From: Longimicrobium sp. | Lineage (GTDB): Bacteria; Gemmatimonadota; Gemmatimonadetes; Longimicrobiales; Longimicrobiaceae | DNA: 64,000 nt | Direction of reading: 5' to 3' | NCBI GenBank assembly: GCA_036389795.1 | Contig: DASVWD010000141.1 | Location: forward strand, 1 to 64,000 | Shown here: one piece after another, positions 38,077-46,570 of the stretch | How the letters are laid out: every line of letters starts with the position of its first letter | Numbering within the stretch: position 1 is the first letter of the stretch | Position numbers and translations under genes: made by a program | Notes under the pieces: model-generated | What the model was told of the DNA's origin: nothing | Database searches by the model: none | Seen by the model: the letters and a program-made list of their open reading frames with translations, nothing else

Positions 38077-40962
38077 ATGATGAAGCCGATCTGCCTGGCC
38101 GCGCTCGCCGCCGCCCTCGCCGTCCACGCGGCCGGGGCGCAGGTGGTGACCCGGCCGCACCTGGAGTGGCGCACGGTGCACACGGAGCACTTCGAGGTGC
38201 ACTACCCGCGGGAGCTCTCGGAGTGGACGCTGGACGTGGTGTCGCGGCTGGAGGCGGTGCACGCGGAGGTGGCCGCCCTGGTCGGCTACGCGCCGCCGAA
38301 GCGCGTCACCATCGTGGTGGAGGACCCGTCGAGCCAGGCGAACGGCTTCGCCTTTCCCTTCCTGGACCAGCCGGCGATCGCGCTGTGGCCCACGCCGCCG
38401 GACCCGCGCTCCAACCTGGGGCACAACCGCGACGCGGCGGAGCAGCTCGTCGTCCACGAGTTCGCCCACGTGGCGCACCTCTCCCGCCCCACGCGCAACC
38501 CGCGGCAGCGCTTCCTGTGGGGGCTCTCGCCCGTGCGCGTGGGGCCGGTGGCGCGCAAGGCGCCGCGCTGGGTGACGGAGGGGTACGCGACGTACGTGGA
38601 GGGCAAGCTCACCGGGGCGGGACGGCCGCACAGCGTGATCCGCGCGGCGGTGCTGCGGCAGTGGGCGCTGGAGGGGCGGCTGCCGACGTACGGGCAGTTG
38701 AGCGCGAGCGGCGGCTTCTACGGCGGGGCGATGGCGTACCTGGCGGGGTCGGCGTTCCTGGAGTGGCTGGCGGAACAGCGCGGCGACAGCAGCCTGGTGC
38801 ACCTGTGGCGGCGGATGAGCGCGCGGCAGGACCGCTCGTTCGCCGACGCGTTCGCGGGGGTCTACGGCGGGCCGCCGCACGAGCTGTACGGCCGCTTCAC
38901 GGTGGACCTGACCGAGCGCGCCCTCCAGGCCCGCCGCGCGCTCGAGGCCGCCGGGATCGTGGCGGGCGACACGGTGCAGCGCCTGGCCTGGAGCACGGGC
39001 GACCCGGCCGTCTCGCGCGACGGGCAGCACCTGGCCGTGGTGCTGCGCGGCGCGCCGGGCAGCCCCTCGCGCGTCGTCGTCTGGAAGACGGCGGAGGAGC
39101 CGGGGGACTCGGCGGCGGCCGCGGCGCGCCGGCGCCTGCTGCAGCGCGACCCGCAGGACGTCCCCGACGTGCGCTGGCGCCCGCGGCCGAAGCGGGCGCT
39201 CGCCACGCTCTACCCCGTGAACGGCCGCGGGCACGACGACCCGCGCTTCCTCCCCGACGGCAGCGGGGTGCTGGTGACGCGCGCGGAGCCGCTCCCCGGC
39301 GGCGCCACGCGGCCCGACCTGTTCGCGTGGAGCTGGCGGAGGAAGGGCGAGGTGCGGCGAATCACCCGCGGCGCCGGGATCCAGTCGGCGGACCCGGCGC
39401 CGGACGGGAAGACGGCCGCCGCGGTGCGCTGCCTGCACGGGAGCTGCGACCTGGTGAGCGTGGACCTGGCGTCGGGGAAGGTGACGGTGCTGGCGGACGC
39501 GCCCCCGAACGGGGTCTTCTACCGCCCGCGCTTCTCGCCGGACGGGAGCAGCATCGCGGTGTCGGTGCAGGAGGGCGCGCGCTGGCGGCTGGCGCTCTGG
39601 GACGTGGCGCGCGGGGCGCTGCGCCTGGTGGGCCCCGACGACGGCGCCAGCCGCTACGACGCGGCGTGGCTGGCCGGCCCGCCGCGCCTGGTGGCGGTCT
39701 CGGAGCGCGGGGGCGTGGCCAACCTGGCGGTGATCGACGCGCGGACGGGGGAGGAGACGCCGCTCACCCGGGTGACCGGCGCGGCGGTGGCGCCCGAGCC
39801 GGTGCCGGGGACGGGGCACGTCTTCTACCTGTCGCTGCACGCGGGCGGGCTGGACCTGATGCGCGTCCACCCCGACAGCGCCCGCCCGGGGTCCGTCGCC
39901 GCGCTGGCGCCGGGGCTGGCGCCAGCCGCCCCGCCCGCGCCGGCCGCCGCGCCCGACACGCTCCCCCGCGCGCCCCTCCCGGCGCCGCGCGAGTACGGGC
40001 TGGGGCCGCGGCGCACGCGCCTCCTCTTCTCCAGCGCCTACGGCGCGGACGGCGGCACCGGGGGCGTGGGGCTGCTGAACGGCGACCCCGTGGGCCGGCT
40101 CACCCTGCTCGTGCGCGGCAGCGCCGGCAGCCGGGGGCTCCCGCGCGGCGCCTCGCTCACCTCCGTTTACCGCGGCTGGCTCCCGGCCGTGGGCGCGGAG
40201 GCGTTCTGGCTCACCCACGACCCGTCGCGGCTCCGGTCACTCCCCGCAGACCTCGCCGTCCCGCCCGGGCTCGACGCGGAGTACCGGGGCGGCACGCTGT
40301 ACCTGGAGCACCCCTGGAGCGGCGTGGCGTCGCGGCGGCGCCTGCGCGCGGGCGTCTCCGCGGGCGAGGTCGAGCTGGGCGGGGACGAGGGCGGGACGCG
40401 CCTCCTCGCCTTCGCCGAGCACGCCACGGGGCTCACCTGGACGCGCGGGCGGCAGGGGATCGGGGCCGCGCTGGCGCTGCACGGCTCCGCGGGGCGGACG
40501 GGCGGGGACGGCTGGCGGCGCGGGCTGGCGACGGGAGCGGTGGGCGTGACGATGATGGGGCTGAATGCGCAGGGGCAGGTGACGTACGGGCGGGTGAACG
40601 ACGGGGCGCCGGAGTGGGAGCGCTTCGCGGCGGGCGGGATCCAGCAGCAGCTCTTCGACGACGCCGTCCTGTCGCAGCGGCTGGAGATGCCGGCGGCGCG
40701 CTTCGGGGTGGCGCGCGGGCGCGAGGTGCTCCTCTACCGCGCCAGCACCAACCTGCGGGGGCTGACCGCCTACTACTGGGGCGCGCGGGGCGACGACCAC
40801 GACTGGTATCGCGTGGCGGGGGTGGAGACCACGGCGACCACCCCCGCGCTCAACCTGATCCGCCTCCCCGCGCTCCGCCTCACGGCCGGCGTCGGCTACC
40901 CCCTCGACGAGCCCGACCGCCACGAGCTGAACGTCTACACCTCCCTCGGCTTCCGCCCGTAA
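38077..40962 (+). CDS. Secreted zinc metalloprotease-like protein with beta-propeller and C-terminal barrel-like region
   Basis: The 961-residue product has a signal peptide (MMKPICLAALAAALAVHAAG). The HExxH zinc site is HEFAH at residues 127-131, with a downstream WVTEGYATYVEG that can give the third ligand Glu, a gluzincin arrangement. From about 310 to 620, TolB/WD-like repeats appear (DPAVSRDGQHLAVV, RFSPDGSSIAVSV). The last 250 residues are rich in alternating hydrophobic strands and end in NVYTSLGFRP, like an outer-membrane barrel ending in Phe-x-x. The function is unknown; perhaps a surface peptidase. The start is ATG 38077 or 38080. Confidence 0.8.
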   Translation: MMKPICLAALAAALAVHAAGAQVVTRPHLEWRTVHTEHFEVHYPRELSEWTLDVVSRLEAVHAEVAALVGYAPPKRVTIVVEDPSSQANGFAFPFLDQPAIALWPTPPDPRSNLGHNRDAAEQLVVHEFAHVAHLSRPTRNPRQRFLWGLSPVRVGPVARKAPRWVTEGYATYVEGKLTGAGRPHSVIRAAVLRQWALEGRLPTYGQLSASGGFYGGAMAYLAGSAFLEWLAEQRGDSSLVHLWRRMSARQDRSFADAFAGVYGGPPHELYGRFTVDLTERALQARRALEAAGIVAGDTVQRLAWSTGDPAVSRDGQHLAVVLRGAPGSPSRVVVWKTAEEPGDSAAAAARRRLLQRDPQDVPDVRWRPRPKRALATLYPVNGRGHDDPRFLPDGSGVLVTRAEPLPGGATRPDLFAWSWRRKGEVRRITRGAGIQSADPAPDGKTAAAVRCLHGSCDLVSVDLASGKVTVLADAPPNGVFYRPRFSPDGSSIAVSVQEGARWRLALWDVARGALRLVGPDDGASRYDAAWLAGPPRLVAVSERGGVANLAVIDARTGEETPLTRVTGAAVAPEPVPGTGHVFYLSLHAGGLDLMRVHPDSARPGSVAALAPGLAPAAPPAPAAAPDTLPRAPLPAPREYGLGPRRTRLLFSSAYGADGGTGGVGLLNGDPVGRLTLLVRGSAGSRGLPRGASLTSVYRGWLPAVGAEAFWLTHDPSRLRSLPADLAVPPGLDAEYRGGTLYLEHPWSGVASRRRLRAGVSAGEVELGGDEGGTRLLAFAEHATGLTWTRGRQGIGAALALHGSAGRTGGDGWRRGLATGAVGVTMMGLNAQGQVTYGRVNDGAPEWERFAAGGIQQQLFDDAVLSQRLEMPAARFGVARGREVLLYRASTNLRGLTAYYWGARGDDHDWYRVAGVETTATTPALNLIRLPALRLTAGVGYPLDEPDRHELNVYTSLGFRP

Positions 40963-40983
40963 CACTCACCATCGACAAACAAG

Positions 40984-41012
40984 GAGGCCGGCCCCGCTCG
41001 CCAGGGCCGGCC
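40984..41012 (+). terminator. Hairpin terminator after the metalloprotease gene
   Basis: AGGCCGGCCC and its exact complement flank a 9-nt loop, 22 nt after the stop. The following CTCTCGTTTG is only weakly T-rich. Confidence 0.65.
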
Positions 41013-41036
41013 TCTCTCGTTTGTAAATGTCAAAAA

Positions 41037-41107
41037 AGCCTCACACGGAGGAAACGGAGTCAACGGAGAACAACACGAGGGGTTCCTCCGTTGACTCCGT
41101 GTGAGGC
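41037..41107. repeat. Hairpin repeat family B, copy 6
   Basis: GCCTCACACGGAGGAAACGG with a further AGTCAACGGAG unit on the left; TTCCTCCGTTGACTCCGTGTG and AGGC on the right. It lies between convergent genes, 14 bp from the stop of the next gene. Confidence 0.8.
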
Positions 41108-41120
41108 TTTTCGGGGTCTG

Positions 41121-41699
41121 TCACCGTCGCAGGCTCACGGCCACCGCGATCCCGCCGCCGGGCGGCACCCCCACCGACGCGTACCCCGGCAGCCGGCGCC
41201 ACTCCTCGCGCGCCCGCTGCCCGATCAGGTAGCCGACCGCCGCGCCGGCGGCGGCGCCGAGCGGGCCGGTGACCGAGGCCGTCTCCCAGGGGTTGTGCAG
41301 CGTCTGCTCCTCGTTGTCGTTGTGGCGCTCCGCCAGCACCAGCCCGAGCCCCACGCCCACGAACGCGCCCGCCACCGCGCCGGTGGCCGCCGCGTGCGAG
41401 CGCCGCGCCACGGAGCGCCCCAGGCTCACCTCCACCCGGCGGATCAGCGCGCGCGGGATCACCACCGAGTCGCCCGGCACCGCCTGCCGCACCGCCGGGT
41501 CCAGCCGCACCGTGAGCCGGGCGCTGTCGGCCGCCGCCACCGTCCCCACGAAGCGCGAGTTGCGGCTGGCGATCGGCGCCGTCACGCGCACGCGCGTCCC
41601 CGGCGCCAGCTCCTGCGCCGCCGCTTCCGCGGGCGCGAGCGCCAGCGCCGCCGCGAGCAGCGCCGCCCCCCGCAGGCCGGAGACGCGCAGGACGCGCAT
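41121..41699 (-). CDS. Exported glycine-zipper protein of unknown function
   Basis: The 192-residue product has a signal peptide (LLAAALALAPAEAAAQ) and a small beta-rich part (GTRVRVTAPIASRNSRFVGT). Two Gly/Ala-rich hydrophobic segments follow (AATGAVAGAFVGVGLGLVLA and PLGAAAGAAVGYLIGQRA) that look like glycine zippers inserting into membranes. I recognise no family. It follows the transthyretin-like gene after 3 nt, so the two probably form an operon. Confidence 0.72.
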   Translation of the reverse strand: MRVLRVSGLRGAALLAAALALAPAEAAAQELAPGTRVRVTAPIASRNSRFVGTVAAADSARLTVRLDPAVRQAVPGDSVVIPRALIRRVEVSLGRSVARRSHAAATGAVAGAFVGVGLGLVLAERHNDNEEQTLHNPWETASVTGPLGAAAGAAVGYLIGQRAREEWRRLPGYASVGVPPGGGIAVAVSLRR

Positions 41700-41702
41700 C
41701 GG

Positions 41703-42062
41703 TCAGCCCGCGGCGGCCCAGCCGTGCGTGCGGGCCGCGTCCGCGGGAACGGTGATGGTGATGTGGCGGCGCGGGAGGTTGTCCTTGGCGTCCTCGCGCG
41801 TGGAGCAAACCTCGGAGCCGTCGGGCGCGTGCACCACCGCGTACAGCTCGGGGAACTCGCCGCGCGGCCCCACCGAGTCCTCGTCGCCCGCGAACTTGTC
41901 GGCGGTGAAGCGGAAGCGCGCCTCGCCCTCCGCGTCGGTGTCGGCCGTGCCCAGCAGGTCGTCCGGCGAGAACAGGTCCTTGTCGTACAGCGACACGCGC
42001 ACGCCCGGCAGCGGCCGGTTCGACCCCTCCGCGACCACCTTCACCACGGTCGTGTAGAACAT
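41703..42062 (-). CDS. Small transthyretin-like / carboxypeptidase-regulatory-like beta-sandwich protein
   Basis: The 119-residue product has no signal peptide. The pattern VVAEGSNRPLPGVRVSLYDK then TADTDAEGEARFRFTAD is typical of Ig-like 'carboxypeptidase regulatory / transthyretin-like' folds, where a strand, a PLPGV turn and a D.EG.ARF turn recur. The C-terminal HITITVPADA is another strand. The function is unknown. It is first gene of the pair with the glycine-zipper protein. Confidence 0.7.
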   Translation of the reverse strand: MFYTTVVKVVAEGSNRPLPGVRVSLYDKDLFSPDDLLGTADTDAEGEARFRFTADKFAGDEDSVGPRGEFPELYAVVHAPDGSEVCSTREDAKDNLPRRHITITVPADAARTHGWAAAG

Positions 42063-42170
42063 GCTCGCATCCTCCCGGCTGGAATGTTGGCGCGCGGCGC
42101 GCGGGCGCCGACCGCGGAGCGTTGCCTATGGTATGCGCGAGACCCAGGCGGGGCAACAATCATCGTCAGG

Positions 42171-42264
42171 CAGTGCCCAGTCCCAAGTGCCCAGTGCCCA
42201 GGAACTGCTTCTCCGGCACTGGTTCGGGCAGTTCCTGGGCACTTGGGCCCTGGGCACTAGGCAC
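42171..42264. repeat. AGTGCCC tandem arrays as an inverted repeat (copy 2)
   Basis: CAGTGCCCAGTCCCAAGTGC and more on the left; GTTCCTGGGCACTTGGGCCC, then TGGGCACTAGGCACT on the right. The final units overlap the last codons and stop of the TrmJ-like gene (Ser-Ala-stop read from AGTGCCTAG). Confidence 0.78.
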
Positions 42265-43063
42265 TATCGGTCGGCTCGTACACGCCCTTCCGCTTCAGGT
42301 ACTTCACCACCTCGATGGCCATGGCGCGCAAGAAGCCCGCCTCGCGCGCGTCCACGTCGGCGCGGCGCACCAGCTCGCGCAGCGTGCGCATCACGCTCTC
42401 GGAGTTGCGCGTCTTGAAGAAGTCGATCGCCCAGAGCGCCCGCTCCAGGTCGGCGAACACCACCTCCAGGAACTCCGCCGTGGGCGGGGGCGCGTCGCGG
42501 CGGGGCGGCTTGAAGCCCTGCCCCGCCCCCGCGGCCGCCATCCACAGCTCGTACGCCATCACCAGCACCGCCTGCGCCAGGTTCAGCGAGGCGTGCTCCG
42601 GGTTGGTGGGGATGATGCAGGTGCGGTGGCAGCGGTCCAGCGCCTCGTTGGGGAGCCCCTTGTCCTCGCGCCCGAAGAGGAGCGCCACCGGCCCCGCCTC
42701 GCCCGCCGCCGCGGCGGCCGCGCGCTCCAGCAGCTCCGGCGCCAGGTCTCGCGGGCGGACCACCGCGCGCTTGGCCCGCCGCTCGCGCGCCGTCATCCCC
42801 ACGATGAACGACGCGTCCGCCAGCGCCGCGTCCAGCTCGTCGAAGAGCTCCACGCGCTCCACGACGTCCCGCGTGTCGTGGGCGATCCCCTCGATGCGCC
42901 AGGGGTCCCAGAGCGCCGGGCTCACCAGCCGGAGCCGCGCGAGCCCGAAGTTCTTCATCGCGCGGATGGTCCCCGCCACGTTCACGTAGTCCTGCGTCTG
43001 CCACAGGACCACCACCACCCCCTCCAGCGCCGCGGGGACGCCCCCCTCCTCCGTCTCGCTCAC
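42257..43063 (-). CDS. TrmJ-like SPOUT RNA methyltransferase
   Basis: The 268-residue product has TrmH/TrmJ motifs: VVLWQTQDYVNVAGTIRAMKNFG (in two blocks) at the N-terminus, VALLFGREDKGLPNEAL as motif 2, and IIPTNPEHASLNLAQAVLVM as motif 3 (knotted SAM site). The C-terminal helical extension with FKTRNSESVMRTLRELVRRA is typical of TrmJ, which 2'-O-methylates tRNA position 32. The specific target is inferred from the family. The gene end coincides with a tandem repeat, and element A lies just upstream. Confidence 0.88.
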   Translation of the reverse strand: MSETEEGGVPAALEGVVVVLWQTQDYVNVAGTIRAMKNFGLARLRLVSPALWDPWRIEGIAHDTRDVVERVELFDELDAALADASFIVGMTARERRAKRAVVRPRDLAPELLERAAAAAAGEAGPVALLFGREDKGLPNEALDRCHRTCIIPTNPEHASLNLAQAVLVMAYELWMAAAGAGQGFKPPRRDAPPPTAEFLEVVFADLERALWAIDFFKTRNSESVMRTLRELVRRADVDAREAGFLRAMAIEVVKYLKRKGVYEPTDSA

Positions 43064-43092
43064 CAGGGATCAAGCATTGAGGACGAAAAGAC

Positions 43093-43249
43093 TTGAACTG
43101 CGGATTCGGGCGTGTCCCCCGTGCCGGGGGCCGGGCTGCGCGCGCGGTAGGGCACGATACCACTGTGCCCAAACGCGCCGGGCCGCCGCCGCCATGATAC
43201 CCCCGTGGCGGCGCCGTCCCGGCCCTCCGGGCGCGCATCCCTCACGCAA
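43093..43249 (-). repeat. Element A, copy 4
   Basis: Same orientation and inner CCCCC/GGGGG hairpin as copy 1. Its second stem reads GGGCAC/GTGCCC. It lies 30 bp upstream of the TrmJ-like start codon, in the gap 43064-43392, which holds no gene. Confidence 0.85.
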
Positions 43250-43251
43250 CC

Positions 43252-43386
43252 CCAGGGTGCAGGGGACAGGTTACAGGGGACAGCCAACCACCCCGCGCCG
43301 ATCCCCGTCGTTCCGTCGCGCGAAGCGCCGAGGTGTTGCAGTGCTCCCCTCTCCCCTCGTGGGAGAGGGGCCGGGGGAGAGGGGCA
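43252..43386. repeat. CAGGGGACAGG array and CCCCTCTCCC hairpin
   Basis: GTGCAGGGGACAGGTTACAG at 43257 onward, then CCCCTCTCCC/GGGAGAGGGG at 43346-43370 with a further GGGGGAGAGGGG. The order A, array, hairpin matches 3674-3931. Confidence 0.7.
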
Positions 43387-43392
43387 CCCACC

Positions 43393-44019
43393 TCAGCCGC
43401 GCTGGCCGCTGCTCCCCCGCTCCCCGTCGCGCGGGTGGCGCCGGGGATCGCCCCCGCCGGTGGACTCGGGGCCCATGCGCGCCGACATGCGGCCCAGCAG
43501 CACCCGGGCCGCGCGCACGTCGTGGCCCACGTCGATGAAGAGGAGCGTCAGGTCGCTGGCGCCCCAGAGCAGCGCGGCCAGCACCGCGCCCTGGAGCACC
43601 TCCAGGAACAGGGGGAAGAGCGCGTCGGGCCCCTCCATCGCCAGCGCGGCCACGATCTCGGCGGTGAGGGCCACGATCACCACCATCGCCACCACCTTGA
43701 AGAGCCGCGCCACGTACTGCAGGCCGATGTAGGGCTCGGTGTCCTCGGCGCGGATGGCGCCGGGGTCGCGCTGGTTGCGCGCCACCCGGTCGTCGTCGTC
43801 CTCCTCGTCGAACTCGCCCGCCCCCCAGCGGACGTCGGACGGCGGCGGCGCGGCCTCGCTCCGGCCGGCCGGCACCCCGGTCCCCGGCCCGGTCTTCGGC
43901 ACCTCGGCCCCCGGCACCCCGGCCGCCGGCTGCCCGCCGAGCCCGGAGTCGCGGGTCGCGTCCCGCGCGTCGTCCCCGGCACCCGCCATCCCCCGCCGCA
44001 GCTCGTCCTCGCGCTCCAT
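43393..44019 (-). CDS. Small two-helix membrane protein of unknown function
   Basis: The 208-residue product starts at ATG 44019, preceded by GGAGGAGGGGGG. The first 100 residues are acidic and Pro/Gly-rich (AGEFDEEDDDDRVARNQRDP). Two membrane helices follow (VVAMVVIVALTAEIVAALAM and VLQGAVLAALLWGASDLTLL), then a short basic tail. I recognise no family. It precedes the TrmJ-like gene on the same strand but is separated from it by element A. Confidence 0.65.
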   Translation of the reverse strand: MEREDELRRGMAGAGDDARDATRDSGLGGQPAAGVPGAEVPKTGPGTGVPAGRSEAAPPPSDVRWGAGEFDEEDDDDRVARNQRDPGAIRAEDTEPYIGLQYVARLFKVVAMVVIVALTAEIVAALAMEGPDALFPLFLEVLQGAVLAALLWGASDLTLLFIDVGHDVRAARVLLGRMSARMGPESTGGGDPRRHPRDGERGSSGQRG

Positions 44020-44132
44020 CCCCCCTCCTCCGCCGTCAGGATCGTCGTTCCGATGCACCGCCCGCTCCCCCTCCGCACGAAGTGCTCCGCCGCCCCGCCT
44101 CCTGTCGATCCGCATCCGCCGTCCCGCCGTTC

Positions 44133-44238
44133 CGTAGGGGCGAGCCTGCGAGTCCGAAGACGGGCGGCCCCGGCGCGAGTGGCTGCCTGCGGCGCAGGAT
44201 CTGGCATCCGCCGGTCGAGGCAGGCCTCGCCCCTACGG
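44133..44238 (-). repeat. Dispersed element F, copy 2
   Basis: Terminal CGTAGGGGCGAG and CTCGCCCCTACG. Inverted relative to copy 1 at 37729-37823, with a shared interior. It lies between the small membrane protein gene and the PHP gene. Confidence 0.75.
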
Positions 44239-44255
44239 ATTTCCTCCTCTCGAGC

Positions 44256-45041
44256 TCACCCTCCGCCGTTCGCCCTCCTCTCCGGCACGAACAGGTCCGC
44301 GTCGCCGATCCCCGCCCGGCGCGCCGCCTCGGCCGCCCACTCCAGGCGCGCCACCTGCCGCGCGTTGTGGCCGTCGCTCCCCAGCGTGAACCGCACCCCG
44401 GCCTCCTTCGCCTTCCTGAGCAGGCGGTCGTGGGGGAGACGGTACCGGTTGGAGATCTCCAGCGCCACCCCGCTCCCGGCCAGCGCCTCCACGTAGCGGT
44501 CCTCGCGCTCCGGCGTCCACCAGGCGAGCACGTCGCCCTCCAGCGCCAGGAAGGCGGGCGGGATCAGGGTGGAGTGCGCCGCGATGCGGATCGGCATGGT
44601 GCGGACCATGTCGCAGAGGTTGGCGACCATCAGGTCCATCAGCTTGCGCGGCTTCGCGTCCCACGGCGCCGGGAGCTTCTCCCACCAGGGCGAGGCCACC
44701 GAGCCGTCGGGGAGCCAGAAGCCGTGGTTGGAGCCGATCCGGTAGTCGAAGCGCTCCATCACCTCCTCGGGGAGCGTCCGCCACAGGTCGTCGCACCAGC
44801 AGAACTCGCCCGAGCGGAAGACCGGCGCCCCCTCCAGCGCGTCCAGATAGGCGCGCGTCTCCTCCTCGCTCGCCACCATCATCCCCGGGTTGCGCGTGGA
44901 GACGTGGTCGGCGATCCCCACCTGCACCCCCAGCCCGGCGGCCGTCTCCACCACCTCGGCCAGCGACAGGTGCCCGTCGGACATGGTGGTGTGGCAGTGC
45001 AGGTCCTGCAGCCCCAGCAGCCGGTCTCCCCCTGCCGTCAT
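44256..45041 (-). CDS. PHP-domain phosphoesterase
   Basis: The 261-residue product has the PHP metal motifs: LQDLHCHTTMSDGHLSLAE (motif I, His-x-His ... SDG), VGIADHVSTR (motif II), then SGEFCWCDD, IAAHSTLIPP, and FTLGSDGHN near the end. PHP proteins include histidinol phosphatases, polymerase-associated and 3',5'-nucleotide phosphatases; this one could be any small phosphatase. It overlaps the L,D-transpeptidase stop by 4 nt (ATGA), so the two form an operon. Confidence 0.85.
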   Translation of the reverse strand: MTAGGDRLLGLQDLHCHTTMSDGHLSLAEVVETAAGLGVQVGIADHVSTRNPGMMVASEEETRAYLDALEGAPVFRSGEFCWCDDLWRTLPEEVMERFDYRIGSNHGFWLPDGSVASPWWEKLPAPWDAKPRKLMDLMVANLCDMVRTMPIRIAAHSTLIPPAFLALEGDVLAWWTPEREDRYVEALAGSGVALEISNRYRLPHDRLLRKAKEAGVRFTLGSDGHNARQVARLEWAAEAARRAGIGDADLFVPERRANGGG

Positions 45042-46204
45042 CGCCGCCCCGACCGCACCAGGGTGGCGGGCGCCCAGCGCTCGCGGTAGCGGTCCTCCGC
45101 CGCCTGCAGCGCCGTCCACCCCGCCTGCCCCTCGGGGCCCAGCCGCTCCCTGGGCACCCGGCGCGTGGGCCAGGGGGTGAGCGGCTGGTCGAGCGGCCCG
45201 TGCCAGAGCGACATGGTGGCCTCCACGATGTCCTGCACCGCCCGCTCGCGCGCCTCGGGCGCGATGCGGTTGAGCGAGACCACCGTGCGCAACGCCCCGC
45301 GGTGGAAGGCGTCGGCCACGAAGGTGGCGTACTCGCGGCGCCGGGCCAGCCCGGTGGCCGTCCCCGCGCGCGAGAGCAGCCCGCGCAGCGCCGGCGCGTC
45401 TTCCCTGAGCCCCCGCTCCAGCAGCGCGCCGGCCGTGAGCGTCCACGACGAGTCGTCGGGCGCCTGGGGCCCCAGCTCGCGGTCCAGCCGCGCCAGGAGC
45501 GCCTCGGTGGAGAGCCGGGCGCGCGGGTTCTGGTAGATCTGCGTGCGCGTGGCGGTGCGGCGCGTCGAGCGGGTGAAGGCGGCCACGCTGTCGGGCTGCT
45601 CGCCCAGCACCTGGGCCTCGCCCACGATCAGCACCGGCGTGCCCACCTGCACGTTGTGGAAGAGGCGCAGCGCGTTCGCGTTGGAGAGGCGGATGCACCC
45701 GTGCGAGACGCGCCGCCCCAGCAGCTCGGGCTTGTCGGTGCCGTGGATGGCGAGCTCGTCGCCCAGGAAGACGGCCGCCGCCCCCAGCCCCCCCTCCTGC
45801 CGGCGCTCGGGGGCGTCGGGGCGCGGGACGCGCAGCTTGTTCTCGTGGTACCACCAGTCGGGGCGGTACCAGGGCGGGTTGAGCTGCTTGGTCTGCACCT
45901 GGCGCTGGCCGCTGGGCGTGGTGAACTGCCAGCGCCGCCCGGGCGTCGACAGCCGGAACCCCGTCCCCGTGCCCACCGGGGCGCGCCAGAGCACCCGCTC
46001 GCCCTCCATGAAGCGCAGCTCGTTGTGCTCCACGTCGACCACCACGTACTTGAGGTCGGTGCGCACGGGCGCGGGCGGGGGCGCGGGCGGCGCCTGGGGA
46101 ACGGGCTCCGCGGCGGGAGGAGGCGTGCGGGAGCCCGCGCACGCCGCGAGCGCGAGCGGGACCACGAACAGCGCGAGCGTGCGCGCGCCGGTGCTGAGCG
46201 TCAT
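45038..46204 (-). CDS. L,D-transpeptidase (YkuD domain) lipoprotein
   Basis: The 388-residue product starts at ATG 46204. The lipobox LALAACAGS is followed by a Pro linker. The YkuD domain includes YVVVDVEHNELRFMEGERVL at its start and the catalytic site IHGTDKPELLGRRVSHGCIR, where Cys is the nucleophile. The C-terminal 150 residues are an extra helical region of unknown use. These enzymes make 3-3 peptidoglycan cross-links or attach lipoproteins in the periplasm. It is first gene of the operon with the PHP protein. Confidence 0.9.
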   Translation of the reverse strand: MTLSTGARTLALFVVPLALAACAGSRTPPPAAEPVPQAPPAPPPAPVRTDLKYVVVDVEHNELRFMEGERVLWRAPVGTGTGFRLSTPGRRWQFTTPSGQRQVQTKQLNPPWYRPDWWYHENKLRVPRPDAPERRQEGGLGAAAVFLGDELAIHGTDKPELLGRRVSHGCIRLSNANALRLFHNVQVGTPVLIVGEAQVLGEQPDSVAAFTRSTRRTATRTQIYQNPRARLSTEALLARLDRELGPQAPDDSSWTLTAGALLERGLREDAPALRGLLSRAGTATGLARRREYATFVADAFHRGALRTVVSLNRIAPEARERAVQDIVEATMSLWHGPLDQPLTPWPTRRVPRERLGPEGQAGWTALQAAEDRYRERWAPATLVRSGRR

Positions 46205-46363
46205 GGATCCTGGGGTGTCGAAAGGGACTGCGGACCACGGACCCGCCGTCGGCGGGCGATGCGTAAGCATAAGCGGGGTTGCAACCTGTGCGCCATCCCC
46301 CGCGGCGGGGCTGGATACACGGGCTGGTGGACCGGGGTCCTGCCGCCCGCCGGCGATGGTCCC

Positions 46364-46570
46364 AGGGTTGAATCGAAATCCCGTCCGCCCGCATCCCCGG
46401 ATTGAAATCCGGGGCTACAACCACACGAAGTCCGCCTGCGCGGACTGGCGGGCTGCGCCCGCGCGCTCCGCGCCTGCGGACCCTGCCTGCCGACGCCGAG
46501 GGCCGCCCCCGCGCCGAACCAGCCTGCGCAGGCAGGCTTCTCGCCGTTGTTGCCGCGGGTTCACCCGCCC
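46364..46570. repeat. Dispersed repeat families H and G between genes
   Basis: GGGTTGAATCGAAATCCCGT, then GGATTGAAATCCGGGGCTAC, then GAAGTCCGCCTGCGCGGACT form short hairpins. From about 46517, CAGCCTGCGCAGGCAGGCTT and GCCGTTGTTGCCGCGGGTTC belong to family G. The last bases overlap the NRPS stop codon (TGA at 46561-46563). No gene is seen in 46205-46560. Confidence 0.6.
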
